NCBI GenBank assembly: GCA_020740775.1
Contig: JAHEWK010000016.1
Location: 868,001 to 932,000 of the forward strand
Length of the DNA stretch: 64,000 bases
Direction: 5' to 3'
Origin: Ilyonectria destructans
Lineage: Eukaryota; Ascomycota; Sordariomycetes; Hypocreales; Nectriaceae
Shown: piece by piece, positions 31,461 through 43,833 of the stretch
Numbering within the stretch: the first letter of the stretch is position 1
Layout: the number at the start of each line of letters is the position of its first letter
Notes under the pieces: generated by a model
Told to the model about the DNA's origin: nothing
What the model saw: only the letters and a program-made list of their open reading frames with translations
The model's database searches: none
Position numbers and translations under genes: made by a program

Positions 31461-32153
31461 TCATAGGAAGTCCCCCAACGCGGCATCCAGCGTGCTAGCC
31501 TCCTTCATGGGAACCGCTTCGCCCTTCTTAGACAAACCGACCTTATTGTGCCAGACGACCTTCATACCGGCATCCGTCGCCCCCTGGACATCTCCCGAAC
31601 TGCCTGCAACGAACAATACATCACTCGCGTCGAGCCCCATTTTCGTCAAGAGAGCCTCATACGCCTGCCTGGTCGGCTTGTAAAACCCGCTCTCTTCAGC
31701 CGTGATAACGGCATCGAAGGTAAAGTCGTGCCCGCTCCCTGTACTCGTGCACTCCTCTGCTCTGCGAACCGCAATGTGTCCTTGGTGTTTCGAGCAATTC
31801 GTCACGACGCCGAGCTTATAGCCTCGCTCCCTCAACGCCGGTAATACCATTGCGACCTCGGGCCACGCCTGCAAGTTTCCCCAGTTGCGAAGCAGAGTTT
31901 CTGGGGCGGATTCCGGCAAGCCTATGTCGCGTGCAGCTTGTCTGACGCAATCTTCATACGGCGTGTATGCCCCTCCTGGTATGCTGAAGGTGAGTTCAAG
32001 GTAGCGATGTCGCCAGGGCCTCCCTTCGGATGGGGTGCCCGATGGCGTTGACGCATCCCAGACGCTCCATGAGTCAAGAAGTGCCGTGAGAAGGTCGAAT
32101 ACGATAGCTTTAGGTCGCCAATTGGGGCCGGCGTTGACTGTGGAGACAGACAT
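31461..32153 (-). CDS. HAD superfamily hydrolase (haloacid dehalogenase-like)
   Basis: Single-exon protein of 230 aa. HAD motif I is AIVFDLLTALLDSW with the nucleophile Asp20. The second Asp of phosphatase-type DxD is replaced by Leu, as in L-2-haloacid dehalogenase-like members. Motif II is VVTNCS, motif III the Lys of SGFYKP, and motif IV the VLFVAGSSGDVQGA block. An alpha-helical cap lies between motif I and II. The lack of the DxD second acid argues for a dehalogenase-type or other non-phosphatase reaction; the substrate is unknown. Likely cytosolic. Confidence 0.88.
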   Translation of the reverse strand: MSVSTVNAGPNWRPKAIVFDLLTALLDSWSVWDASTPSGTPSEGRPWRHRYLELTFSIPGGAYTPYEDCVRQAARDIGLPESAPETLLRNWGNLQAWPEVAMVLPALRERGYKLGVVTNCSKHQGHIAVRRAEECTSTGSGHDFTFDAVITAEESGFYKPTRQAYEALLTKMGLDASDVLFVAGSSGDVQGATDAGMKVVWHNKVGLSKKGEAVPMKEASTLDAALGDFL

Positions 32154-32656
32154 TGAAAAGAATTAGATAGTGAGGAACGGCTTGAGCGGGGTCGAGAACG
32201 GCGGTAAGGTCGGATAAAGTTAACCTAAGTCGAGACGCCCTTTAAACTAAGCATCGAGTTCTGCGTTCAATGACGATACCATCTGGATATTCACGAAAGA
32301 AGTACTTCGCACGCGCCCTCCGGGTGACATCTATGTGCGGGGTCTCATGACTCAACTGAAGATCAAAAGTCGGGCCGGGACAGGCCGATGATGGATATTT
32401 TCGGCAACCTCTGGTGAATCGCCGAGCGTGAGCCCCATGGTGGACGGCAACATCACCTACTTATGCCGCACTGCTAGTAACCAAAACAGCCCGTGTTTGC
32501 CAACCAGCGCGGGTGAGAAAACAGAGCGAAAACAGAGCGAATTTTGGAACGGCACCACCATCCGATACGCAAGAGATTTTGTGCTGGTATTTGTGAGATA
32601 CGATGAAGGTCCAGTCGAACAAAAAAGCGACGTTCTAAAAAATACTGATCATAATT
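32154..32656. other. Intergenic region, no supported gene
   Basis: Between the HAD gene start and the 3' end of the C2H2 gene. ORF 32428-32754 is not convincing. Confidence 0.4.
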
Positions 32657-35598
32657 CTACATGTCATATATTCCTTCCGAAACTCCCGTCCCATTACCTC
32701 CGTCAGTCAGACCGTTGCTGGTTGTGCCCGTTGTGGATTCATTCGCCATGTTGAGAACGTCCAAAACCCAGTCAGCTGTTGTCAAGTCTTCGCTGGGTGG
32801 TACGGCCCAAGTGAAGTCTGAGGTAGACTCGTCTGGGAAAGCAACCTCATCGGTGGCTGGATCCTTTTGCAGCAGGCTAGTGCTCGGTACCGGGAATTCG
32901 AGGCCGTGATATTGCGCCAGCCCCTGCGGAGTCTGTTCGAGACCTCGCTCACAGCTATTTGATTCTGCTGGGTGGGTGAGAACGTCGTCTGTGATCAGCG
33001 ATGGCGGAGTCTCATCCGGCAGACTTGCGTCGCTGGGGCTTCCCTGTAGCCTGTTGACGAGCATAGCCGTTGCGTCCCTCACAACGGTTGTAAAGAGTGC
33101 CGCAAGGTCCCTCTCCTCATTGTGCCTGTCATAGGGTATTTCCCGGGACCGCACATGGTTAGCGACCATTTCTCGTCCATGCTCCTCAATGAAGTCGCTA
33201 AAACCCAGTAGGGTCTCGATTTCTGGGTCTTGTACGTATGCTGATGAAGGGCGAGGGGTGTCGGGGAACACAATGTCCCACACAGTAAACCACTGGTGTT
33301 CCAAGGTCATCATTCTGTCCACGCGCGAGGAAAACTTGTCTTTGTGGTCGTCAGTGATACCCTCTGGCTCTTGGTATTCTTGTCTGGAGCACGACTGCGT
33401 CCTGATGTGATCCCGCTCATCTCCCTTGGTTTCGAACTCCTGACCACACAAGGGACAGAAATGTGGCTGAATATGTTTACGACACAAATGTTGCTTGACA
33501 TCCTTGATCCTTTTCAACTTGAAGTCTCGAAGACAAAGCTTGTGCTTGAACTTGTCCTTCTTGTAGTAAGGGCAGGCGAGCAGCAGCGATTTGTCGTCCA
33601 CATCGCTCAATCTGGACTTCTTTCCGTACTTGGTGTTCCTGCTATCTTCCTCTCCTGAGCTCATCCCTGCACCTTGTTGTCTTGTCCTGTTCCTCTTCTG
33701 CGATTTAGAAAAAGACTTGCTCGAGCCGCTCAATCGTTTTGAGTCGTTGGAACCAGTTGAGCTTTGTTGTTCTGAGCTGCCTCGCTGCTTTCCATATTCT
33801 TCGAGTGCAATCTGGACGAGGCTTGGAACTTCTTGACGAAGGGGATGCTCATTATCCAAAGTTTCGTCATCCGAAGTACAAGAACTGTACATGAAATCTG
33901 ACGAACTGTCATCTGTGTACTCGCTCTCAGTAGCCTCTGTCCAACAAGCCTGCGTAAGATACGACTCTAGAGACGAGACGAGAGAATCGTTGTCTTTAGA
34001 TTCCACAGGAGTTTGTGATTCTGGACTGTGGTGCTGTGAAGTTCCGAGACCGTCAACCTTTGTAATTGTGGACCCTGTGAGAATCTCCTGGCAGTTTGCG
34101 TCGAATCGTAAATTCCACAATCGCATAGAGCGCATGAAGCGCTTCGTGCCACGAAGCTGGCGTTCGCGGCCGAAAAGAAGCTCAACAAATTCCACACCCT
34201 CTTTCTCGCCTAGTTGCGTAGTACCTTTCCTCTTACTGGGCTTGGGCATGAGTCGTTCGCACCGCTTTAGCAGGGAGTTGAGTTTATCCAACAATCGTTC
34301 CCCTCCCTCAATGAACTCATGGATGAGTTTCCTCTCGTCTCCTGAGATGCTTGATACGCAGGCTTCCGAGAAATCCTTCTTGCTGATAAGTTGGATCAAA
34401 AGTTGCCAGAGATCGTGTGCCATTTCCGAAATGGGGTTTCCTAACCCGTGGCGGAAAACAGCCCAGTCGTAGATCCACTTGCCTAGAGAGTTGCCGCCAA
34501 ACACCCCGCCGAGTAGTAAAATAGGCTCTTCATTAGGATCCCAGTGCTCAAGCGAGTATCCGCTAGGGATTTGGTGTTTCTCCACGTCTTCTTTCGTAGC
34601 TTTTCTAAATGAAGCTGACGTTGGTTGGGTCCGTATCGGCCGGGAGCGAGCGACCATCAGTTTACTCGCCTGATAATCCACCTTTCTATTACCCGAGGAA
34701 TCGGCAATAAATCTTGCCCGACTTTCCAGATTCTCCGTCCTCAGATTGATTTTTTCAACATGCGAAGCGGGGCGAGTTTCTGGTTCGTCGCTGATGGACT
34801 CCCATGCAGGCTGCCTGTGTGATGATTGTCTGGATAGAAAATTAACCCGTAGATCGTCCCGACTGCCTGAGATTGTTCCGTCTTGGGTGGAATGTAGTTC
34901 CGCTAATGGTTCCTGTGGAGCGTCCTCTGAGTGCTTTTTTCTCCGTCTCGATGCGATTTTCTGGCCCCGCGACACCAAATTCGGCATTGAATTCGGAATT
35001 GGATCTTTCGTCGTGATTTTGTTAACGGATATTGTTGTTTGGTCAGTTGTATTGACTTCTCGACTAGGACCGCGTTGTGGGAGAGAATCGCTAAGGAACG
35101 GGGAAGCAGTCGACGGATTGGATCGCGATGGAAGGAAAGACGTAGATAACCGAATTTGTTGATGCTTTTCATTCTTTGTATCGGCATGTTGAAGTGATCT
35201 TTGGAAAGTTGCGAGGCATGGAGATTCCCTGGGGAACTTGACATGATCTGGTTGAGAAGTGTTACGCTCAGAGTTATGCGACTTAATACAGAGTTTCCCC
35301 GCATTGTGGCTCTTGCTGGAAGAGTCGCGGTCAGCGCCAACCGGTAGGCGACGGCCATATCTTAGTCTGCTCTTGTCGTAGAGAACTGACTTTTTTTGAA
35401 GACCTTACTTAATGTTAATGTGAGGATGCAAAAATAGGGACAGTGGGCTAGCCACTTACCCAGCCGAGAATCCGATAGTGAGAAGTCCCCTTGACTATCA
35501 AACCCTCCCCGCATCCCTTCCGTTGAACACCTGGCCGAGAAGGCCGGGCCAGGCGAGCGGAGGCTGACGGGAGACGGAGACCTGCCAAAAGTGACCAT
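32657..35598 (-). CDS. Large C2H2-type zinc-finger domain protein
   Basis: Minus-strand exons are 35460-35598 and 32657-35403, giving 2886 nt and 961 aa. The 56-nt intron has a GTAAGT donor and a CATTAAC branch site, and splicing joins DSRLG to LQKKSVLYDKSRLRYGRRLP in frame. Without the first exon the frame still has an internal Met (34987), giving a 776-aa version. The N-terminal 250 residues are Ser-rich and disordered. A conserved helical middle region has GGVFGGNSLGKWIYDWAVF. The Cys/His region is ACPYYKKDKFKHKLCLRD followed by HLCRKHIQPHFCPLCGQEF and RDHIRTQSC, as in a fungus-specific family with CPxY...H...C...C fingers. Probably nuclear; no target is evident. Confidence 0.8.
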
Positions 35599-36163
35599 GG
35601 CGAATGATAACACGTGGAAGTCTAGCTCAATTGTGTCATAAAAAGCGGCATTGGCGCCAACAGAACTCAAGGTAGTGCGATTGAGAGGAGAGAGCGAAAG
35701 AATGAGGTGAGGGATATGTTGGTGCATTGAGACTGATGTAAGGCGCCGCTGTGCCCATTCTTTCAGTGCATAGTGGCGCAGCTCAGTAGGCTCATGTATT
35801 GGACATTCGGCTGCATGCTGCATGGGTAAGCCCTTAGCTGCAACTCCATCATCTCTTTTGGTTGGTGATATGAGGAGAATGGGTCTCGCTCATCCAGTAA
35901 GCCGTTTTCATTGGCCCCAATCTTTCAAGCATGTCTGTCTGTACGTGCAATGACACTTAGGGCGCTGGCGTGCTCTATGATACTTTTACACGAAGATTGA
36001 ATATGCCATTCAGATCTGGCTATATGTTATATGATAAAGGTTCGTAGCCGTACACATGATACTTCAAAAGACACGCCTGAAAAAATAAGATAAACATTTG
36101 ATTACCATAATTAATCAACTCATATTCTTCCTTGTTATCAATTCCAAATTCCAGTCTACAACA
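35599..36163. other. Intergenic region between divergent genes
   Basis: Promoter side of the C2H2 gene and of the small ORF at 36164. The minus frame that runs on from the C2H2 first exon to 35823 has upstream ATGs but no conserved features. Confidence 0.4.
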
Positions 36164-36477
36164 ATGACTAACGAAGCGGCACATTCATCCATCAGTCAAA
36201 CCAATTGTTCCCAAGGGTAAGCCCCCCTCCCATGCAAGTGCGTTCGTGGCTCATATTCTACCAAAGAAAACGCCCATCAAATCATTCAAGAACTAAACAG
36301 AAAGGCTATGGAATTAAATCACGGCGGGCTTCGGAGTATGAGAACGACAACGTGCTGGCGAAGTGCATGTTTGGTAATACTACTGAAGCCGAGAGTGTGA
36401 GGATTCATGAGGTCCGTGCTCAGGATGCTATTGCCGCCTTCTCAAGAGCATTCACGTCTGCACCCAGAAGCAAATAA
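36164..36477 (+). CDS. Small two-exon hypothetical protein
   Basis: Predicted 87-aa basic protein. Exons are 36164-36216 and 36267-36477. The 50-nt intron has a good GTAAGC donor and a CAAAG acceptor, and joins CSQG to KRPSNHSR in frame. The body (RRASEYENDNVLAKCMFGNT then EVRAQDAIAAFSRAFTSAP) looks protein-like but matches no family I know. No signal peptide. Confidence 0.4.
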
Positions 36478-37173
36478 GGTGAGGGATACAATTGGGTAGA
36501 TGCTCTTATTTCTCAGCTTTAAGCTGGAGATGTACTATTATGGAAAGTCTGGTGTGTCTCAGGACACATCTTCGATAGGACACCTCGGCAGTGTATCATT
36601 CTGACCTTTGTCTTAGACATTGACTAGGATAAGGTGGATATAAGCCTCCAATAGAGGAAAATGCACCAAAGACTTGTGCTTCTGACTGAAATCTCAGTGG
36701 TGAGTCGAGGCCAGGTATGCATGAAGAGATTCTTCTTACGATGCTATCATGAGTAAAGTAGCCAATGAATACGAAGGCAGGATTACGTACTCTGGTCAGT
36801 CTCCAGATGACTCCTAAGCGAATGGTATTCCTCCCTTACTGTATGGTGGTTAGAATATTATACGGTGTCGTTTGAAAACAGCGACCTCCTTATGCTGGCC
36901 GAAATGAAGGTGTTCTACACCAACATCAGCCATGGTGTCGGAGACGAAGTCAATGGGTGCGAAAATTTTCTTGGCATGGATCGCATCAAGAAGATCAGCA
37001 GCACTCTTATCAACTTGTGAGCGGATTTGAAGCCTGGGAAAATGCATGCATACTCCGCATATTGGTCTAGTCGAGGCCGAGGTGAAGGCATTGTAACCAT
37101 GTGCCAATAACAATACTCTATCCCATTGTGCTTGCCACAAGAGGGTGACCCAGATTAGAACCACTCAATTCCC
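36478..37173. other. Intergenic region with an unassigned minus-strand ORF
   Basis: A minus open frame at 36850-37164 (104 codons) contains DLLDAIHAKKIFAPIDFVSD and VGVEHLHFGQHKEVAVFKRH, which read like real protein. No family is recognised and no clear splice partners were found. It could be a gene fragment. Confidence 0.3.
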
Positions 37174-38122
37174 TTAATTGCCACTGAATAAATGCGCTCG
37201 TGCGTCTCTGAATCGTTCCTGCACCCAAGTTGGGAGACCACGAAATCCAGACCCAAAGCTGTAATACCCTGGTAAGAACACCTGGCCGCTCTTACCTCTA
37301 AGCACCTGCCGCGTAATTGCATCGGCAACATCATTTGGTTGTAGGAGTGTGTCTGTAAATGCCTTTTTCTTCAATGCTGAGTCGAACATGGCGGTGCGAA
37401 TCCACATCGGGTGAACAACACTATGAAGTATGATTAGCATTTACGTTACTGGGGATGCTGGCTTGTTACCTGGTATTGATGTTGCTAGCATGATAATTAT
37501 GCTTCAGCTCCTGCGCGAGCCCTTCGTGAAACGCCAAGGCAGCAGCCTTTGAACAACAATAGTCGACATTATATGCGACAGTCACAAAACTGGCCATGCT
37601 CGCAATGGTGATGATATGTCCATGATTCTGGCTGATCATCCATGGCAAGAACTCCCTAACAAGGAAAAAGTGTGCAACAATATTGACATCAAATGTGCGG
37701 CGGATTTCTAGGTCTGTCTCTTCGAGGATCGGCTTCATTGATGCGACGCCAGCATTGTTGATCAATACCGTGGGCTCCCCTACATCACGACGTATGGATT
37801 CGGATACTTGTCGGATTTCTTCGGGAGATGTGACATCAAGCTGATAGAAGGAAACATTGTCTGGAACGGGTGTTTTCGGGGGGTAGAGATCGACAGAAAC
37901 AACCTTGATGCCCTTTCCAGAAAGCTTCCTAACAACAAGCTCACCGATACCATTGCTTCCTCCCGTGACGAGGACAATTTCCTTTGACCAGTTCCATTGA
38001 GATGAGTCCGAGAAACCTCTTTGCCTCCGCCGGACGATTGCGTAGATTAGGCTGAGAGCGGCAACAGTGCCAAGAGTATTCCCGAGATTGATCGATGTCG
38101 GTAGTTGCCTCAGCGCATCCAT
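37174..38122 (-). CDS. Short-chain dehydrogenase/reductase, membrane-anchored (SDR16C-like)
   Basis: NAD(P)-dependent oxidoreductase of 299 aa. Minus-strand exons are 37470-38122 and 37174-37420, with a 49-nt intron. An N-terminal hydrophobic segment (about 14-30) followed by RRRQRG suggests an ER or lipid-droplet anchor. The cofactor motif is TGGSNGIG (53-60), with NNAG at 122-125 and the active site Ser174/Ser177, Tyr188 and Lys192 (YCCSK). The domain order and anchor resemble retinol-dehydrogenase/17-beta-HSD11-like enzymes; the substrate is unknown. The frame extends upstream to an ATG at 38236, but MDALRQLPTS is the more likely start. Confidence 0.88.
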
Positions 38123-39797
38123 CTCGGCGATTCTCCTGAATGTTGGAAAAGGTAAACTATGAGGTGCCCGTATCCGTGGCGGCAGGTAATCAAAAGGACT
38201 CGTAGAATAGGACTTGAACTCGGACTCAGAGAACAAAATGACATATTTCTATGGAAAAGGGCGAAAGCACAAGCCTCAATCGTACCATTATACCTCGGCC
38301 CATTGTCCATCCGCGTCCAAGAGACCATCCTCTGTGCTTGGCGTATCGCTTGTGGGCCCATAATCTTCCCATTAAAACTGAGAATCGCATGTCGCCATGT
38401 ACTGTAGAAGCGTTCTAGCTCTTATATTATTGGGGGAGAGAATATGACCGGGAGATTTGCCTTGCGTGGATATCGCTAACTGTCCCCGGGCCTGGTTTGC
38501 GAAGCAGATGCGGGGTGTTTCGCCGCTGATTCGTAACGGGCGGCCGTGCCAACTCACGTGTCTAGTTTGAGACCTTGTTTGCGAGCTGCGTTGGCATACA
38601 GTACAGGTGTATCGAATGATCATGCCTTTAAAATTAGATTAGTATCGAAAGGTTGCGTTTCGAGCTTCCGGGGCATGGTGTTGAAGTTCGATGGTGGGCT
38701 GATGTTTTTATCAGACAGGCGCAGTGTCGAAGCCCGGTTCGAGGTCTCCACTGGGAATGGGTTTGGGTACACTAATACTTAAAGGCCCTGTAACCCATCT
38801 GAGGCTCTGGAAGCATTATCCGAGTCCCATAAATCGATATGTAATTCGGTTACACGTCAGGTGCTGATGAGTAATGCTTCTTCAATCATCAGTACGTCGG
38901 CTCTTTTCCCTGTTTATGTTATTATCCATGACTATCCTCCCTGCCTTCACTGATCATGAGAGGCCATCTCTCCATCATCGGCATATTATTGAAGAAAGAA
39001 GTCGACCCATAAAAATTACTCAACAAGTTACAGCCAACTATATCTTCAATTTTACAGCTCATAAAAGACCGACCAGCGATCTCGAGAAGGACCATAGGAC
39101 CATACGACTCGTCATTATTCCCCCATCGGCCAAATTGGAAAGCCAGTCGGAGCGGAGTGGCGTCTTGGGGAGGGGACTTCAAAATGGTCCAACGTGGAAC
39201 AAAATTCTAATTGATGTCTAAAGAAACTGAAGCAGGCCTTGGCAAGGCTACGAGACAGGCGAGATCGCTCGGGACTCCAACGGCTATACGATTGCACAGA
39301 CGCCATGAATGGCCGAGGCAGCACGGATCGCAGAGGATGAAGCGTGGCTGTGTCGCATGAAAAGCCAGATTGATAGCATTCGCAATCGCATTTAGGGAAT
39401 GTCGCATGAATTTCCCCTGGATGTGCAGCCAATCTTGACGATTCTCGGCATGGCCGGGAGCTCTGATGGTAAAAACACGGCGTGTCTTGGCAGGGATCCT
39501 CAGCGCTTGGATGATAGTCTCACGGGGAGCGAATTAGCTGCAGCGAAAAACCCCGCGCGCCAATCGGGAGTTCGGGCTCTTATGCTCCCCGTCAAACGGG
39601 CAGAAAAGATCTAGGGAGCCGCGCTTCCCCCAATGTCCTTCCCTCTGCATCTCCTGTCGTATCTGTCCTTTCCCACCCCTACTACGCAGTAACACCGCAG
39701 CCGAAACACAGTAAAGACGGTCTATTCTCGTCGGCCCCTTGTCCTACTATTTGAAAGCCCTGATTTCACACTCCTTGGTGCGAGGGGTGCCGTCAAG
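38123..39797. other. Divergent intergenic region between SDR and Zn2Cys6 regulator
   Basis: 1.7 kb, no supported gene. ORFs 38874-39221 (plus) and 39115-39432 (minus) overlap each other and have no domain. Confidence 0.4.
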
Positions 39798-42089
39798 ATG
39801 CAGAGCCTCCCTTCCGCCACAGCGTCTCCACTCAATGGCGACAGCCCTATGAACTCCAGATCTCCAAGGATCCTATCGTGTGTTCTCTGTCAGCAGCGAA
39901 AGATCAAATGCGATAAAGGCGCGCCCTGCTCGAACTGTGACAAGGTTAGCACCAGCTAAAGGATATGAGAATAATTCAGGTCTAAGAGATGCAGGTCGGC
40001 GCCATATGTACTCCCTCCACTCCAGCCCCTGCACGTAAAAGCAGGCGGACGAATCGAGATTTACGAGAGAGGCTAGCAAGGTGTGAGGCCTTACTGAAGC
40101 AACATGAGCTATCATCCAGCACAATTGAGCCGGCTGCTGCTTCCACGTCTCGTTCTACCGACTACGCCGCCTCCATGTCGGATGCATCTCCGAGCCCGTC
40201 TCAACAATTAACCCCATTTGCGGATGATGAAAGAGAAAGAGAACTTAACCCCATTTGGATGCCTCAGGGGAAGGTCATAGTTGAGAATGGTAGCGTCAAG
40301 TATGTCGACAACTTCCCTTGGGCAACAATCCAGAACCAAGTAAGTGTCTCGTCATGCACAAGATGCTGTATCCCACAGAACGACATAGCCTCCATCCTTA
40401 ACATCATTCCATTTCTCACCTGGTTCACTAATCTCATCTATAGCTTCAAACTATCCATCAGCTTCTAGATGACGAAGAACGAAGCGCGACGGATTCTGAC
40501 ATGACTCCTCCTCGAGAAGACATCCAAGTCTCATTCGGCGATGCCACCACCACTGAGGATGTCACCCCAACACCTGTGCAGATCTTCAAGCTCTGGCAGA
40601 TCTTTCTGGAGAGAGTCAATCCGCTCACCAAGCTCATACATGCTCCAAGTCTACAGCCTCTCGTGGTGGAAGCCTCGAATGACCACACCAGCATCCCCCA
40701 AAACGCCCAGGCACTGCTATTTTCCATCTATTCCGTGGCCACTATCTCCTTGACGGAAGAGGAATCTGCTCAAGTGTTGAAAATGTCCAAAGAAAAAGCT
40801 CTTCTGAGATTTGCTTCTGGGGCAAAGGTTGCCTTTATGCGAGCGAAATTCTTGGAAAAATATGATTTGATGACCTTGCAAGCAATAGTCCTATATCTGG
40901 TAGAGCTTACCCAATGTCCCTTGTTTTAGATCAGAACCGAGTGAGCTAATTCACGAAATAGTTGTCTCTTCACGGTTATACCAGCCGTCATGAAACGTGG
41001 ATTCTGAGCGGTATCTTAATCAGAATGGCCCAGAAATTAGGACTACACAAGGATGGCGAAGCCTTGAACCTCCCGCCGTTTGAAGCAGAGATGCGTAGGC
41101 GGGTTTGGTGGCAAATACTCATGTCTGACACGAAATACGCCATAGCATCGGGCTTTCACGAACCCTTACTGACGTGGAATTGGGACACAAAGTTTCCACA
41201 CAACGTCAACGACGCTGATCTCTTCCCAAATTTCATGGAGCCGATCCGCCCCCGCGACAGTCCGACCGAAATGGGATTTTATCTAATGTTCTGCGAACTG
41301 TGTCAGTTCATGATTGAGAATCGCATTACCGACTTCCAGACACTGACCCTCGGCCATGCCAATGGGACAAAACAAACACCAATGGCATCAATCACGTACC
41401 AGACTCTGGTTCAACTCCTCGACGCAAAACTTACGGCTCTTGAACAGAAGTACATCGACACGTCAGTTGGCCCTTTACATCTGCTAGCGAGCAAGACTCG
41501 AATCTTCATCACAGCCGAGCTACTATCCATCCTAACACCAGTACACGAAATACCCGAATGGGGGACCGAGATCTTCAACGCCGAGGACAACGTGTTTAGA
41601 ATATGCCTCATACACTTTGAGAATCACTCCAACATATGCGAGGAGATGAGGGACACCAACTTCATATGGTTCTTGAAGCTCCATTTCGAGATTGATGCTG
41701 TTCTATTCATTGCTGGTCAGCTTCAAAATCGAACCCTCGGTGGATTGGTCGATCGCGCGTGGATTTTGATGGACCGTGTTTACCACATTCAACCAGAACT
41801 GTGGAATATGTCGAAAAAGGAGAATGTCAAGGTCGGACTCTCCATTCTCAAGGCATGGCGAGAGCGTGAACGAGCCCTGTTTCAGCTAGGTCTTCCGTAC
41901 GAGGTTTCTCCGGTTGTGTCCAAGCTACAGAGGATTGTACCTCAGTCCAGCCCACCTCCTGCACTACTACCGCCACCAAAGATCGAAGCCCAGGGGCCAC
42001 TGAGTACGGATTGGATAGTTGACCAACTCTCCAATTATATGATTGACACATCGAATTTTATGCCGCCGGGACCTCATGAGCATTTCTGA
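39798..42089 (+). CDS. Zn2Cys6 fungal transcription factor
   Basis: Nuclear regulator of 691 aa. Exons are 39798-39944, 39995-40339, 40444-40899 and 40962-42089, all junctions phase 0. The binuclear cluster is split by intron 1 and uses Cys28, 31, 38, 44, 47 and 54. A basic linker and coiled-coil-like stretch (RDLRERLARCEALLKQHE) follow. The middle holds a fungal_trans domain, with signatures LHGYTSRHETWILSGILIRM, AQKLGLHKDGEALNLPPFEA and EMRRRVWWQILMSDTKYAIA. The gene lies divergent to the SDR gene, and co-regulation is possible but not shown. Closest in style to regulators of small accessory clusters. Confidence 0.9.
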
Positions 42090-43833
42090 GGCGGCTGGAA
42101 ATGAAAGCAGGAACCTTGTGTGATTCTGGGTGTAGACTACCCACTGAGGACTTGATCATCGGAAAGCGCTTGGGGAATGAGTTGCTAGGCTACCGGAAAT
42201 TTCGCCTCTATCTCCTAATGACCAGAATATTCCGACATAGTGGTGAGGGGATAGTTGCAAGACGCAATAACCATCTAGCGCGACGACCTCAGTCGAAGGA
42301 TGGGGTGACGATGGGCAACGGTGTGGATGTTGAACAAACAGATATACCCACAGGGCCGGCATCTATGTTGAAAAAATTAGGTTGGTCATTTCAAGGACGG
42401 AGTAGAGCTAAGCGCGTTGAGTTGCAGTCACGGTGGAGAGGAAGTGGCTTTGTATTGGGACTGGGTTGAGGCACCATCGAGGCGAAACTGGAGCAATCAT
42501 GTTGGAGGATGTTATTTGCGTGCTGTATAGAATTAAAAAAGATAAACTCAATCTCATTACCTTTTAATCTCGCCGGTACTCGGTATGATGGATATCGGGT
42601 GCGGCATCGATTTCCTAGCACAAGGCCACTACCAAGAACAGAATTCCCACAAGGCATGTTTCTCACTCACAGAAGAAAACTAATCACTTGTTTGTATTTC
42701 TTAACAATAGCTGTGATTACTTGTTATCTATGGCATCTGTAATGCGGATAATAGAGGGAGAGAGCCTATGTATCTGAAAGGGTCCAGGGTAATATGAGTC
42801 CAGCGTTGAACTGCAGCTGCATCCACTGCATCCCTACGTCGGAGTCTCTAAGGATCGGTGGTTTCTATCATGGAAGCGCAGGGATTGCTCCCATCAATCC
42901 AGTAGGCAGATTCTTCCCAGCCTTTCCCTTGCCTAGCTGTGGGACTAGGTTGTCTCCTCAACCCCTACTTTAATATCCAAGATGGACAAGACTTTGGAGG
43001 CGCTTGTATGAGAAGTATCTCAAACTACCCTCAACTAAACTCAATCCATCTTTGTTCACGCCTTTCACCTCTGCTGTTCCCCTTGCTGAGCATTCCGCAA
43101 CTAATTCTAAACCCTGAAAAATATTTCAACTCATTTCTAATAAACCTCATTTATGAAAAAGTCATTTGAAGGGGTATTAATGCTTGCAAGCACTTCGCAG
43201 ATCATTCGCACCGATACCGTATCGACTCAGTAAATTGGCCCGGACTCCTTCCCCCACTTATTGCCTTCGGGCTTTTATATACGCAATGATTTAAGAAATC
43301 TAAGCCTCATATAGCTTAGCTTCGGCCCATAAAAACAGGGCCAATTTATCGAGTCGATACGGTAGTCGTCTATGTGGCGACAGGGGCTGCGTGCGTAGAC
43401 GTCATATAAAATATAGTGAGGCTGAGACTGCCTCCCCTCGTTGTCGGTGCCTGGGATTTGTGCTTATTTATGTTGGCATTCTCCATATTTTCCCAGACTC
43501 GATATAGTTCATTCATGAATCTCGTATTTTGGCCAATCCGCTGTCTTGGGGCTGAACTTCTGAAACGATGATCCCCGTGGGCCAGGATTCTTGTGCTGGC
43601 AAGGTTACAACCAGAAACCGCCCCCAGGATACTTCAGCGCTCACCTAATTTCGGCGACCGCAGAAGTAGCATGTATCCCTGTCAGGGCTGGAATCTTGGT
43701 GAGATTTGCGCTGCATTTGCCAAGAAAGCACCGCCTGGGAAAGACTCGGGGCAGTCATAACACAGCGGAGAACCTACTTTTCCCACCGAGGACAGGACTT
43801 TAATCCCTCGTCGCCAATACTGCGATTGCCGCC
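42090..43833. other. Intergenic region containing a MITE candidate
   Basis: No gene is supported. ORFs 42101-42469 and 42509-42742 lack features. The inverted-repeat element at 43215-43364 is listed separately. Confidence 0.45.
43215..43364. mobile_element. Mariner-type MITE candidate (TA-flanked, 24-28 bp inverted repeats)
   Basis: The left end reads TACCGTATCGACTCAGTAAA then TTGGCCC. The right end, read on the other strand, is TACCGTATCGACTCGATAAA then TTGGCCC. The arms differ by two bases (AG versus GA) over 27. The outer TA on both sides fits a duplicated TA target, so the element core would be 43217-43362, about 146 bp. The interior is noncoding and AT-rich. Confidence 0.65.

Noticed and set aside
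37780..37977. Minus ORF inside the SDR gene
   Set aside because: Same-strand alternative frame of the SDR exon.
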